Shown: one piece after another, positions 18,262 to 26,459 of the stretch | How positions within the stretch are numbered: position 1 is the stretch's first letter | How the letters are laid out: each line of letters begins with the position of its first letter | Origin: Ruegeria arenilitoris | GTDB taxonomy: Bacteria; Pseudomonadota; Alphaproteobacteria; Rhodobacterales; Rhodobacteraceae | Direction: 5' to 3' | DNA: 64,000 bases | NCBI RefSeq assembly: GCF_013035315.1 | Contig: NZ_WQHP01000002.1 | Span: 372,001-436,000, forward strand | Notes under the pieces: model-generated | Told to the model about the DNA's origin: nothing | Database searches by the model: none | What the model saw: the letters and a program-made list of their open reading frames with translations, nothing else | Position numbers and translations under genes: made by a program

Positions 18262-19269
18262 ATGACCCAGACCAACCGCAGCGTAGTCCTGTCCAGCCGC
18301 CCGAAGGGTATCCCTCAGGCCGAACACTTCACCGTTCAGGATGGTCCTGTGCCAGAGTTGCCGGATGGCTCCGTACTGGTCAAAACCTCTTTTTGGTCGG
18401 CGGATCCGGCTCAAAGGGGGTGGGCCAATGATGCGCCCAACTATCTGCCCCCGGTCGAAATCGGCGCACCCATGCGCGGGTTTGCAGTCGGTGAAGTCAT
18501 CGCCTCGCGGAACGCCGATTACGCGGAGGGTGAGCTTGTTTCAGGTATGCTAGGTTGGAGCCGATACGCAATATCAGACGGCTCGAACATCGACCGGAAA
18601 GTAACCGAAACCGATCTGTCGCCCTCTATGTCACTGGGGATTTTGGGCCTTAACGGCGTGACTGCCTATTTTGGCCTGCTGGACATATGCGCGGCCAAAG
18701 CGAGCGACACTGTCGTCGTTTCAACCGCGGCTGGTGCCGTCGGGTCCGCGGTTGGGCAGATCGCCAAAGTGCTTGGATGCCGGACAGTAGGCATCACCTC
18801 GAGCAAACAAAAAATGAGTTTATGCGCAGACAAGTTCGGATATGATGCCACCATCAACTACAAGGAACAGGACGTCGCCCAAGCCCTTCGCGCCGCCTGC
18901 CCGGATGGCGTGGATTGCTATTTCGATAACACCTGTGGGCCGATCTCAGACGCGGTAATGACTCACCTGGCGCAAGGCGCCCGTATTGCAATTTGTGGGA
19001 CGGCCGCGTTGGCCGATTGGGACCCGATCCCGTTAGGCCCCCGGGTTCATCGCCAGCTATTGGTTGCACGGGCCTGTATGCAAGGCTTCATTGCCTTTGA
19101 CTATCGGCCCCAGTTTCCCGAAGCGATCGCGCAATTGGCGGACTGGCTCCGCTCTGGCCGGTTGTCAGCCAATGAACACATCCTGGACGGCGCAGACGCC
19201 GCGCGAGACGCGATTGCGATGCTCTATCGGGGAGAAAACACCGGCAAGCTGTTGATCCGCGTGGATTAA
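18262..19269 (+). CDS. Zinc-independent NADP-dependent oxidoreductase (MDR family)
   Basis: A 335-residue medium-chain dehydrogenase/reductase of the YncB/CurA/leukotriene-B4-dehydrogenase group. It contains the Rossmann motif VVVSTAAGAVGSAVGQIAKVLGCRTVGI and the family stretch FLS-like LGILGLNGVTAYFGLLDI, but no zinc-ligand cysteines. Such enzymes reduce double bonds of alkenals or enones. The ATG at 18262 is used because the in-frame TTG at 18247 overlaps the cti stop. It may be co-transcribed with cti, which would fit lipid-stress chemistry, but the substrate is unknown. Confidence 0.85.
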   Translation: MTQTNRSVVLSSRPKGIPQAEHFTVQDGPVPELPDGSVLVKTSFWSADPAQRGWANDAPNYLPPVEIGAPMRGFAVGEVIASRNADYAEGELVSGMLGWSRYAISDGSNIDRKVTETDLSPSMSLGILGLNGVTAYFGLLDICAAKASDTVVVSTAAGAVGSAVGQIAKVLGCRTVGITSSKQKMSLCADKFGYDATINYKEQDVAQALRAACPDGVDCYFDNTCGPISDAVMTHLAQGARIAICGTAALADWDPIPLGPRVHRQLLVARACMQGFIAFDYRPQFPEAIAQLADWLRSGRLSANEHILDGADAARDAIAMLYRGENTGKLLIRVD

Positions 19270-19449
19270 ACATATCAATGCAGTTTCCCGCGTAGCGGTA
19301 TACTCGTGTGACAATAAACATTTTTTGGTCTTTCGCGGTGGGCTTCTCTGGCGCAAGAACCATCGCATGCTTGAGTCACGGGGCACACAAGATCTCACTC
19401 TATTGAGCTTAATCGGGCATTTTCTTTATGTTTTGTGCGGCAAACCACG

Positions 19450-19473
19450 ATTTCAATACAAACGTATTGAAAT
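19450..19473. promoter_or_regulatory. Perfect palindrome in the long gap before the GPH transporter
   Basis: ATTTCAATAC-N4-GTATTGAAAT is a perfect 10-nt-arm inverted repeat. It lies 25 nt upstream of a separate TTGTC-N6-GACAA site in the 345-base gap between 19269 and 19615. It looks like an operator for a dimeric regulator rather than a terminator. No gene is seen in this gap. Confidence 0.55.
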
Positions 19474-19497
19474 GAGGTGAGTTTCATGCGACTAAAT

Positions 19498-19513
19498 TTG
19501 TCATCCTAGACAA
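19498..19513. promoter_or_regulatory. TetR-type operator candidate, site A
   Basis: TTGTC-ATCCTA-GACAA is a perfect inverted repeat with a 6-nt spacer. Near-identical sites (TTGTC-N6-GACAG and CTGTC-N6-GACAA) lie upstream of the tetR gene at 21434 and the Rieske oxygenase gene at 25203. The downstream flank ATTAAA is shared with the Rieske site. Confidence 0.65.
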
Positions 19514-19614
19514 TTAAACTGCATGCTACGCACGAAACGGAATTTCTGACCCATTCCTTGCCGAATTGCAGAAGCAAAAGGGACGCTGACCTAACTCAAT
19601 CAACCGACGCGGCG

Positions 19615-19821
19615 ATGTCGGATCAAATTCCAAATCACGAAACATCATCAAGGGCACGCCCGGTTAAAACCGAAGCCGACCCAGCGCACCTGCTGCGCGC
19701 ACTTGCAACCATCACAGGGAAAGTGACGCAGGCTGCGCAAAAAGACCGCGAAGAAACGCGTCAGCGCAAACCGGAGAACCCAAACACAATTGGGCTTCGG
19801 CGAACGGGAGGACACAAATGA
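19615..19821 (+). CDS. Small charged hypothetical protein upstream of the GPH transporter
   Basis: A possible 68-residue soluble protein, rich in charged residues with a helical centre (LLRALATITGKVTQAAQKDREETRQRK). Its stop overlaps the transporter start as ATGA, the usual sign of translational coupling, and this is the main evidence that it is real. The ribosome site before the ATG is poor; the frame stays open upstream to about 19558. No family is recognised. Confidence 0.4.
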   Translation: MSDQIPNHETSSRARPVKTEADPAHLLRALATITGKVTQAAQKDREETRQRKPENPNTIGLRRTGGHK

Positions 19822-21236
19822 ACACCAAAACGGACGCACCGTCGGCACGCATGCAGCTCTTCTACGGGGCAGGCGGCGTTGCCAACGGCATTTTGACAAA
19901 CGGCCTCAGCTTTTTCCTGCTGATTTACTACAATCTAGTCATTGGGTTACCTGCAGAAACCGTTGGGTTGGCCCTGTCTATTGCCTTGATTTTTGACGCA
20001 GTCTCGGACCCGCTTGTCGGGTATCTGTCGGACAATACGCGTTCCCGCGCTGGCAAAAGGCACCCGTTCATCTATCTGGCGATAATCCCGATTGCCCTTC
20101 TTTACTGGTTCATCTGGAATCCGCCCGAAACGCTGATAACCGAGACCCAGCAATTTTGGTTCCTGCTGATCACAGCGATCTTGTTGCGCACAGCAATGAC
20201 CCTGTTTGATGTACCGCACAACGCGATGGTGCCGGAACTGACCAAGGACTATGGCGGACGAACGACGCTGTCGGGCCTGAAGGTTTCAATAGGCTGGATC
20301 GCCGGTCAGATTATGGTCATCGCCATGTATGTGATCTGGCTGGTCCCGACGGACACAATGCCCTACGGCATCCTCAATCAAGCCGGGTATCAACAAGCCG
20401 GGTTCGTCGGCGCTGTGATCATAGCTCTGGCCATCGCTTTCTCGGCGCTAGGCACCCGACGCTGGCAGGATCGGATGATGGACATCTCTCATGATGCGAC
20501 CTACAGCACATCCGGGTTCTTCCGGCAATCAATAGCGGCCTTCAAACTGCCTGCCCTTCGCGCAATTTTCATCAGCTCGGCCATCTATGCCGTGGGAGCC
20601 GGGATCGGAGCCGCGTTGTGGACCTATCTGACTTCGTTCTTCTGGGAGCTGAACAACGACCAGATCTCGCTGATCCTGGTTGCGAACCTGATCGGGGCTT
20701 TGATCGGCGGCATAACGATTGGAATGATTTCCCGAACGGGCGACAAAAAGGCCAGCGCGATTTTTCTATCGATCCTCTCGGCCGCGATTGGCGCTGCACC
20801 TTATCTACTCCGAGAGATCGGTTTTTTCCCCGCCAACGGAACCGAGCTTTTGATCTGGCTGCTGTTCGCCCACGGTATTCTGCAAATCATCCTGATCGTC
20901 TGGACAACCGCCCTTTTAACGTCGATGACAGCGGACGTCGTCGAACTCGGCATAAGCCAAAATGGCTTTCAGAACGAGGGGATCATTACCTCGGTCATTA
21001 CCTTTGTGCTTAAGGCAGGGAGCGCAGGCGGGTTGGCGGCTTCGGGTGTATTCTTGGCCTATGTCGGGTTCCCTGAATCCCCGGACCAATCGAATCTGAC
21101 CGCCGAGGTTACTCGGGCCCTCGGCTGGAATTATGCATGCCTGACGCTTGTGGTGTACATGGCCTCGGTCATCGCATTGATGTTCTATCGATTGGACAAG
21201 GCGCAGTTCGACGAACTGCTGGCCCTGCAGAAGTGA
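19818..21236 (+). CDS. GPH-family (MelB-like) MFS symporter
   Basis: A 472-residue carrier with about 12 membrane segments and the GPH signature region ALIFDAVSDPLVGYLSDNTRSRAGKRHPFIYLAIIP at residues 55-90, followed by RTAMTLFDVPHNAMVPELTKDYGGRT. GPH proteins import sugars, glucuronides or other organic solutes with Na+ or H+. Its promoter region carries a TetR-type site shared with the Rieske oxygenase operon, so it probably imports the oxygenase substrate or a precursor of it. Confidence 0.87.
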   Translation: MNTKTDAPSARMQLFYGAGGVANGILTNGLSFFLLIYYNLVIGLPAETVGLALSIALIFDAVSDPLVGYLSDNTRSRAGKRHPFIYLAIIPIALLYWFIWNPPETLITETQQFWFLLITAILLRTAMTLFDVPHNAMVPELTKDYGGRTTLSGLKVSIGWIAGQIMVIAMYVIWLVPTDTMPYGILNQAGYQQAGFVGAVIIALAIAFSALGTRRWQDRMMDISHDATYSTSGFFRQSIAAFKLPALRAIFISSAIYAVGAGIGAALWTYLTSFFWELNNDQISLILVANLIGALIGGITIGMISRTGDKKASAIFLSILSAAIGAAPYLLREIGFFPANGTELLIWLLFAHGILQIILIVWTTALLTSMTADVVELGISQNGFQNEGIITSVITFVLKAGSAGGLAASGVFLAYVGFPESPDQSNLTAEVTRALGWNYACLTLVVYMASVIALMFYRLDKAQFDELLALQK

Positions 21237-21242
21237 GATGAG

Positions 21243-21272
21243 CGCCCGCGCGACCTGGAAAACGCGCGGGCG
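21243..21272 (+). terminator. GC-rich hairpin after the GPH transporter
   Basis: The stem CGCCCGCGCG / CGCGCGGGCG with a 10-nt loop begins 7 nt after the transporter stop. A T-run is missing (GCATGTATT follows), so termination efficiency is uncertain. Confidence 0.55.
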
Positions 21273-21365
21273 GCATGTATTACCCTTGCGCGTTGGTCAG
21301 TCTATCGGATGACAATCAAGATTTAGGTCGTACAATCAAAGTAAGCGCCACAAGAAAAATTTTGA

Positions 21366-21381
21366 TTGTCCATGTTGACAG
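21366..21381. promoter_or_regulatory. TetR-type operator candidate, site B
   Basis: TTGTC-CATGTT-GACAG lies 52 nt before the tetR start. Nine of the ten arm bases match site A at 19498, and the TGATTGTC flank mirrors GACAATTAA of the other two sites. It would allow autoregulation. Confidence 0.62.
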
Positions 21382-21433
21382 TCTATTATCTAGACGATAC
21401 CTTATAACAATTGCAAACAAGCAGAGTATTCGC

Positions 21434-22024
21434 ATGGGTCGACCTTCGGTACAAGATCAACGGAAGAAAGAAGTCCTGGACGCGTTCATGACGTGCGTGG
21501 TGTCCTATGGTGTTGAAGGGGCAACGCTGGAACATATCGCGGCTGCGGCCGGGCTGAAACGGCCTTTGATTCGACACCACCTTGGCAATCGCAAAGCCAT
21601 GGTTCTGGCCCTGGGAGAACACATTGCTGAAACCCTCAGCAGTCAAAGTGAAGCACTGCGCGTGGCCCTTGCTGACCACCCCGGCGTTCGAAGCTTGATC
21701 GAGGCATTGTTCAATTCAGAAGGCGAGTTGGATCCAAGGATCAACATCTGCTACCAGTCGCTTGTCAACTCCGTCGAGATATACCCGGAACTCCGTCAGC
21801 CTTTGCTGGATTCCATGGACGATTTTTACAAAGTCGCGATGGACATCGTTCTCGCGTCTCACCCTAAGGCAGATAAGCAGGCTTGTGAAATCGTCGCGCA
21901 TGGTATCGTGAACCTTTACATCACGACGGACGCATTCATTCCACTAAAGCCGCCCAAGACTTGGGCGTATTCGTCCTACTTTGCCGCATTGAAGCTTGCC
22001 GAGACTTTGGAATCCAAACCCTGA
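21434..22024 (+). CDS. TetR-family transcriptional regulator
   Basis: A 196-residue regulator. The N-terminal helix-turn-helix is clear: KEVLDAFMTCVVSYGVEGATLEHIAAAAGLKRPLIRHHLGNRKAMVLAL at about residues 11-59. The variable C-terminal half should bind a ligand. The ATG at 21434 (MGRPSVQDQR) is the usual TetR start; the open frame reaches back to 21275 but that part resembles untranslated promoter and contains the operator-like site. It is convergent with the reductase gene, 9 nt apart. It is the likely owner of the three related sites A, B and C. Confidence 0.87.
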   Translation: MGRPSVQDQRKKEVLDAFMTCVVSYGVEGATLEHIAAAAGLKRPLIRHHLGNRKAMVLALGEHIAETLSSQSEALRVALADHPGVRSLIEALFNSEGELDPRINICYQSLVNSVEIYPELRQPLLDSMDDFYKVAMDIVLASHPKADKQACEIVAHGIVNLYITTDAFIPLKPPKTWAYSSYFAALKLAETLESKP

Positions 22025-22033
22025 CAAAGTGCG

Positions 22034-23095
22034 TCAATCATAGATGACTGCCACTTTCTCCGAGGTGGCAACGGCCTGACAAGACAGAACAGCCCCTTTG
22101 GCGATTTCCGTGTCATCCAAAGCGGTCCGTGCACGCATATGAACTGAACCTTTCTTCAGCTTGCACCGGCACGCCCCGCAGACACCCGACTGGCAGGAGT
22201 ATGGAGGCTCCATTCCGGCCTTTTGGGCGGCTTGCAATATCGTTTGGCCGGGCGCTATCGGAACGGACTGCCGATGGCCATTCAGAGTAATGTCCACGAC
22301 CGCATCAATACCCTTTATGCCATCATCCGCGACCTGCGCGCCACCGTAGCTTTCTATGTGGATCCGGTTCGCGGGCACGTCCAACGACATCAACGCCTCT
22401 GTCACCGATCCATTCATACCGCCGGGGCCGCAGATGTAGTACTGCGCATTTTGGGCATAGGGCGGGTTTTCGGCCAGAAACGCCTGAACCGCATCCTTGT
22501 CGATGTTTCCTCGCCGCCAATAGTCGAAGCTAGACCACATTGAGGGTTTGGACAGCACGTGCTGTACTGTCAGGCGATCCGCAAAGGCCTCTTGGTACTC
22601 GGCGAACGCGTCTTTGAACAGGATGCTATCCGCGTTTGCGTTGCCATAGGCCAGATGCACATAAGACCACGGTTCGGCCAACAGAACAGATTGCAGCATG
22701 GAATGCAGAGGTGTAATCCCGCTGCCCGCACCCAGAAAGTAGTGCGTACGCCGCTCGGTCGGGTCAGTATCCAGACAAAAACTACCAAACGGCGGCATGA
22801 CATCAATCACATCACCAGGCTGCACATTGTCATTGATATGGTTGCTGACAAGCCCCTTCTTCACCCTTTTGACGGTGATGCGCAGGGGGTCGCCCGAAAC
22901 AGGTGACGAAGAGATCGAGTAGCTTCTGCGCACCTCTTCGCCCTTGATCTGAAAGCGCAGCGTAACATGCTGCCCAGCCCGCCACGCAAACGCCTGCGCG
23001 AGATGCGGGGGCACGTCGAACATCACGGATTTGGCTTGCCCGCCGATTTCTTCACGAACGTCACGCACCGTCAGCGGGTGGAACTCTCTGGTCAT
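22034..23095 (-). CDS. Ferredoxin-NAD(P)H reductase component of the Rieske oxygenase
   Basis: A 353-residue three-domain electron transfer protein. An FAD domain (RRSYSISSSPVSGDPLRITVKRV) and a NAD(P) domain (HYFLGAGSGITPLHSMLQSVL, YICGPGGMNGSV) are followed by a C-terminal plant-type [2Fe-2S] domain (PYSCQSGVCGACRCKL, then a cysteine near VLSCQAV). This is the layout of phenylacetate/carnitine-type oxygenase reductases and of Hcr. Being last in the same-strand unit with the Rieske oxygenase gene, it most likely supplies its electrons. Confidence 0.9.
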   Translation of the reverse strand: MTREFHPLTVRDVREEIGGQAKSVMFDVPPHLAQAFAWRAGQHVTLRFQIKGEEVRRSYSISSSPVSGDPLRITVKRVKKGLVSNHINDNVQPGDVIDVMPPFGSFCLDTDPTERRTHYFLGAGSGITPLHSMLQSVLLAEPWSYVHLAYGNANADSILFKDAFAEYQEAFADRLTVQHVLSKPSMWSSFDYWRRGNIDKDAVQAFLAENPPYAQNAQYYICGPGGMNGSVTEALMSLDVPANRIHIESYGGAQVADDGIKGIDAVVDITLNGHRQSVPIAPGQTILQAAQKAGMEPPYSCQSGVCGACRCKLKKGSVHMRARTALDDTEIAKGAVLSCQAVATSEKVAVIYD

Positions 23096-23179
23096 TGGGT
23101 GCCTCCGGCATTCGTGCCACGCGATGGGGCGATGTATTTGATGTTATTCGATTTGCATCGAACTTTTGAAACCAGCAGT

Positions 23180-24055
23180 TCAAGCATTGGCCTTGTCTTT
23201 TTCTGCAGGGGCGTTGATCCGCTCGGTTATTTCAGACAAACGCGCGAGGCTTTGCAAAACCATCGGCAAAATCACAACTGATTGCACGAACTCGAACGAG
23301 TAAGTGACAACCGAGAAAATTTGACCCGCCGTCGCACCGCTTTGCGTCGCCGCAAACCATAAGTTGAACGCCAGCATACTGAGCAAGACGGCAAAAATAG
23401 CGCCGTATACAAACGCCTCGGAGTCCGACAGCCGAACTTCATGCGAACGTAGTCTGAAAAAGTGCTGACCAATCTTTCTTAGATCCACGCTCTGCAACGC
23501 GGTCACCTGGCGTTCGGATTGCTGGTTCAGCAAACCGTTCAACCGAAAGAAACGGCGCGAAAACAGACCAAAGATGATCAAAATCAGCACCGCAGCCGTC
23601 CCCGCTGCGGTCGCAAGCGCGCCGTGGAAGGACAACAGGATACCAACTGAGACAACGACCTGAACGGCCGCCCCCATCGATTCCGGAGCTTCGCCTTCCA
23701 GGAAGTCGACCAATTCCCGCCCCATCAGAACGCGCGCGTTCAAGACGGAAACCTCTTGCGTCGCACCCCTCTTAGCTTGCGCCTGGCCCAGCTCAACCCG
23801 GATCGTACCATATGCTCGTGTGTCATACACACGCCGCACAATTCCAACGACAAGAAGCATTGCCATCGCAATGCCGAAATGGACAAACGACGTGTAATCG
23901 CCATTCGACAGGCCATCGATCGAATAGCCAATCAATAGCGGGAGAATGGCAAACAAAGCTGTTTCGAAAAGAGTCAGCCCCCAGGTCATCGCGATCTTTG
24001 CCCGGAAGACCCGTAACAAAGTTGCTATGGACAGGCGGTCTTTCGGACCGATCAT
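23180..24055 (-). CDS. Stand-alone ABC six-transmembrane domain protein without ATPase
   Basis: A 291-residue membrane protein resembling the six-helix membrane domain of ABC exporters (ABC_membrane type), but with no nucleotide-binding domain and no ATPase gene nearby. Helices are seen at ALFAILPLLIGYSI, FGIAMAMLLVVGIV, a central pair around VVVSVGILLSFHGALATAAGTAAVLILIIFGLF, and IFAVLLSMLAFNLWFA. It starts at the ATG overlapping the Rieske gene stop (ATGA), so it is translationally coupled to the oxygenase. How it would work without an ATPase is unknown. Confidence 0.78.
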   Translation of the reverse strand: MIGPKDRLSIATLLRVFRAKIAMTWGLTLFETALFAILPLLIGYSIDGLSNGDYTSFVHFGIAMAMLLVVGIVRRVYDTRAYGTIRVELGQAQAKRGATQEVSVLNARVLMGRELVDFLEGEAPESMGAAVQVVVSVGILLSFHGALATAAGTAAVLILIIFGLFSRRFFRLNGLLNQQSERQVTALQSVDLRKIGQHFFRLRSHEVRLSDSEAFVYGAIFAVLLSMLAFNLWFAATQSGATAGQIFSVVTYSFEFVQSVVILPMVLQSLARLSEITERINAPAEKDKANA

Positions 24056-25203
24056 TTTTCCTTCAACCACTCGCGCACAACCCGTTGGTGCTGCACCACG
24101 GGGCTTTCACCGACAGAGGCCGGGCCAACCTCGAAATAGGGCGAGGTCAGGGATTTTTGCTGTTGCTCACAGGCATAGACATCTTCCTGAGTGAAATCGC
24201 CCGACGCCATCGGATCGTTTTCGCCATAGGCATCGTCGCCTTCGTATTTCCCTTTGATCCCGAAGCTGTTCCAGAAGGATCCCGAACGGCTTGCTTGTTT
24301 CGAAAACTCCCAGCTTGAGGCGTTGGCCACGCGGGTCCGATTCAGAACCCGAGTCCTGTCCGGAGCCAAAGGCGTGACGATGAAAACATTCCATACGTCT
24401 TCGGACGCACCAATTCCAATTCCCGGAAACAGCATCGGAACCCAAGCGCCATTTTGATCTTCGGGCACGACCCTCGGCATCTGCAGCTTTTTGTTCTGAT
24501 CTTTCGCGAACTCTTCTACGGGCGGTTCCCAAAAGATATAATGAGGCCCATACCAACCATACTGCGCCTTAGCATGGTCATACATCTGCAACGTGTTCGA
24601 GTGCAGGTGGCTCAGGTGGTATACGTCAATGTAGTTCTCAATGACGATTTTCCAGTTGGCCTGAATTTCATATGTGTTTGAAGTGCCCTCATGTTCCACC
24701 AATTCTTCGGGCACATGCGGGCCGACCTTGTCGTCGACATCGCCGAACCATTTCATGATCGACCCTGCGTTCGGGTCAGGATGCACAAACAACATGCCCT
24801 TCCAGATGTCGACCGAGGCGGGTTTCAGATCAAGGCAGGATTTGTCGACCGAGCCATACTCGCGATCTTCGTCCGGCACTGAAACCAGATTGCCTTCCAG
24901 GTCATAGGTCCAGTCATGATACGGGCAGGTCAACGCCTTTTGTGTCTTGCCGACGGCCCGGATCAATTGCGTGCCACGGTGTCGACAAATGTTGTGAAAC
25001 GCGCGCAGCCTGCGATCGCGGCCCATCACAATGAACAAATTGTTCAGCCCCGCTTGAACCGAAATATAGTGTCCAGGCTCAGGCACATCTTCTTTAAAGC
25101 CCGCAAAACGCCAGGTTTTCGAAAAGATCTCGCGCTGTTCGCGGTCAAACCATTCCTGCGACGTGTACGCTTCTGCGGGAAGCTCATGGTACATTTGTGG
25201 CAC
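24052..25203 (-). CDS. Rieske non-haem iron oxygenase, alpha subunit
   Basis: A 383-residue ring-hydroxylating or N-demethylating oxygenase. The Rieske cluster ligands are C73/H75 (CRH) and C93/H96 (CPYH). The mononuclear iron site is seen in NYIDVYHLSHLH. No beta subunit is encoded, so it is likely an alpha-only homotrimer, like many demethylases and monooxygenases. The GTG start follows AGGAGGGGACAGC. The reductase two genes down is its probable electron donor. Substrate is not determined; the GPH importer under the same putative operator suggests a small polar solute. Confidence 0.88.
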   Translation of the reverse strand: MPQMYHELPAEAYTSQEWFDREQREIFSKTWRFAGFKEDVPEPGHYISVQAGLNNLFIVMGRDRRLRAFHNICRHRGTQLIRAVGKTQKALTCPYHDWTYDLEGNLVSVPDEDREYGSVDKSCLDLKPASVDIWKGMLFVHPDPNAGSIMKWFGDVDDKVGPHVPEELVEHEGTSNTYEIQANWKIVIENYIDVYHLSHLHSNTLQMYDHAKAQYGWYGPHYIFWEPPVEEFAKDQNKKLQMPRVVPEDQNGAWVPMLFPGIGIGASEDVWNVFIVTPLAPDRTRVLNRTRVANASSWEFSKQASRSGSFWNSFGIKGKYEGDDAYGENDPMASGDFTQEDVYACEQQQKSLTSPYFEVGPASVGESPVVQHQRVVREWLKEK

Positions 25204-25328
25204 GCTGTCCCCTCCTTAGGCCGTAGAACTTACGGTTGGTAAGCTGTTCAATTCGACCGCAAAAACTGTTCCAATCACATGCAGGGTCGAAGCGAAGCCT
25301 CGACGCGAGATAGGTAACCGAAACATCT

Positions 25329-25344
25329 CTGTCAATAGTGACAA
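25329..25344. promoter_or_regulatory. TetR-type operator candidate, site C
   Basis: CTGTC-AATAGT-GACAA, followed by TTAAAG, lies about 126 nt before the Rieske oxygenase start. It shares nine of ten arm bases and the ATTAAA flank with site A at 19498. The rest of the gap 25204-25525 holds no recognisable gene. Confidence 0.63.
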
Positions 25345-25525
25345 TTAAAGATTGCAGCCGACAGACTTAATTCGGCGTTTGGTTGCGACCATTACGCGGG
25401 CGATCGGTGCCATCTTGCGCACACCACGTTGAACCGATCGTTTGCTTCAGAATTAGGCAAAACTGACTCAACAATTCGCGCCGGTACCGACAAAGAACCG
25501 CGACTCTTTCGCCGCAGGTTGCCCG

Positions 25526-26368
25526 ATGCCTTTTTTCCAGATGTACTTCTCTGTTGTCCTCATGCTGTGTTGACCGCATGTGCCGGAAGTTATGACCGGA
25601 CGGTTCTCACAGCTACGGCCGAAAACTATGAAACCTTTCTGCCGGCCGGCACCGGTGCGGACAGCCGGTATTTTGAAGATGACAACCGTGATCGGCTGGC
25701 CGCCGTCAATGAAGAGATTGATAAAACACTGGCGCAGGTTCCAAGGGGCCGCAGCCTGAATATTCTTGCCTTGTCGGGCGGCGGACGACATGGTGCCTAG
25801 GGAGCCGGCGTGCTGAACGGTTGGGGCGATTGCCCAATCTGACACGCCGAGGGCGCGGGAATTGATCCGAGACGTCATTCTGGCGTCAGCCTCGATACCC
25901 GTCATCTTTCAACCTGTGTCAATTGACGTAACGAACTGCGAGGTACAACGCGAAGAGCTGCATGTGGATGGCGGGTTAACGCGTGAGATTTTTGCCTACC
26001 CTCACGACTTGCAAATGCGCCAACTGCTGCGCGCCGCAGGGTTGAGCAATCAGAAGAATCGCATCTGGCTGATCCACAACAAAAAGCTTGAACCAACATT
26101 CGATCCGCTGCCCGGAAACGCCACAGCGGTCGCAAACCGCGCGTTCGAAATGCTGATCCGCTCACAAAGTCTGGGTAACATCGAAAGCATTCTAGCACTG
26201 TCCAACCGAGACGGGTTTCAGGCCAATATCACTTACATTCCCAAAGAGTTTCAGACCAAACCGGATGAACCTTTTGACCCCGAATGCATGACCGAGCTAT
26301 TCTCGGTCGGTTACCGGGTCGGACAACACCAGGACGGATGGATCTACGACGCCCAAGACTGGCAGTGA
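25526..26368 (+). pseudogene. Patatin-like phospholipase lipoprotein, decayed
   Basis: Remnant of a patatin-like lipoprotein. The start ATG (25526) reads MPFFQMYFSVVLMLC and then needs a frameshift to continue as the lipobox LTAC-AGS. The oxyanion motif LALSGGGRHGA is cut by an in-frame TAG (25798-25800) where a Tyr codon is expected, followed by GAGVLNGWG. The middle, including the GXSXG nucleophile, is missing, and the sequence resumes in another frame at RARELIRDVILASASIPVIFQPV with the DGG motif of the catalytic dyad (HVDGGL). Three separate lesions make a functional product implausible. Confidence 0.85.
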
Positions 26369-26410
26369 CCCACCATCAGGCGCCGGCGAACAACTAGTTG
26401 CTTGAACAAA

Positions 26411-26436
26411 GCTCAAACAACTGCAAAGTTTTGAGC
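26411..26436. promoter_or_regulatory. Inverted repeat before the lysR gene
   Basis: GCTCAAA-N12-TTTGAGC is a symmetrical pair 23 nt before the lysR start. LysR proteins usually bind interrupted dyads of this size near their own promoters, so it is an autoregulation candidate. Confidence 0.4.
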
Positions 26437-26459
26437 CAAGTTATGAGCAGATCGCATAG

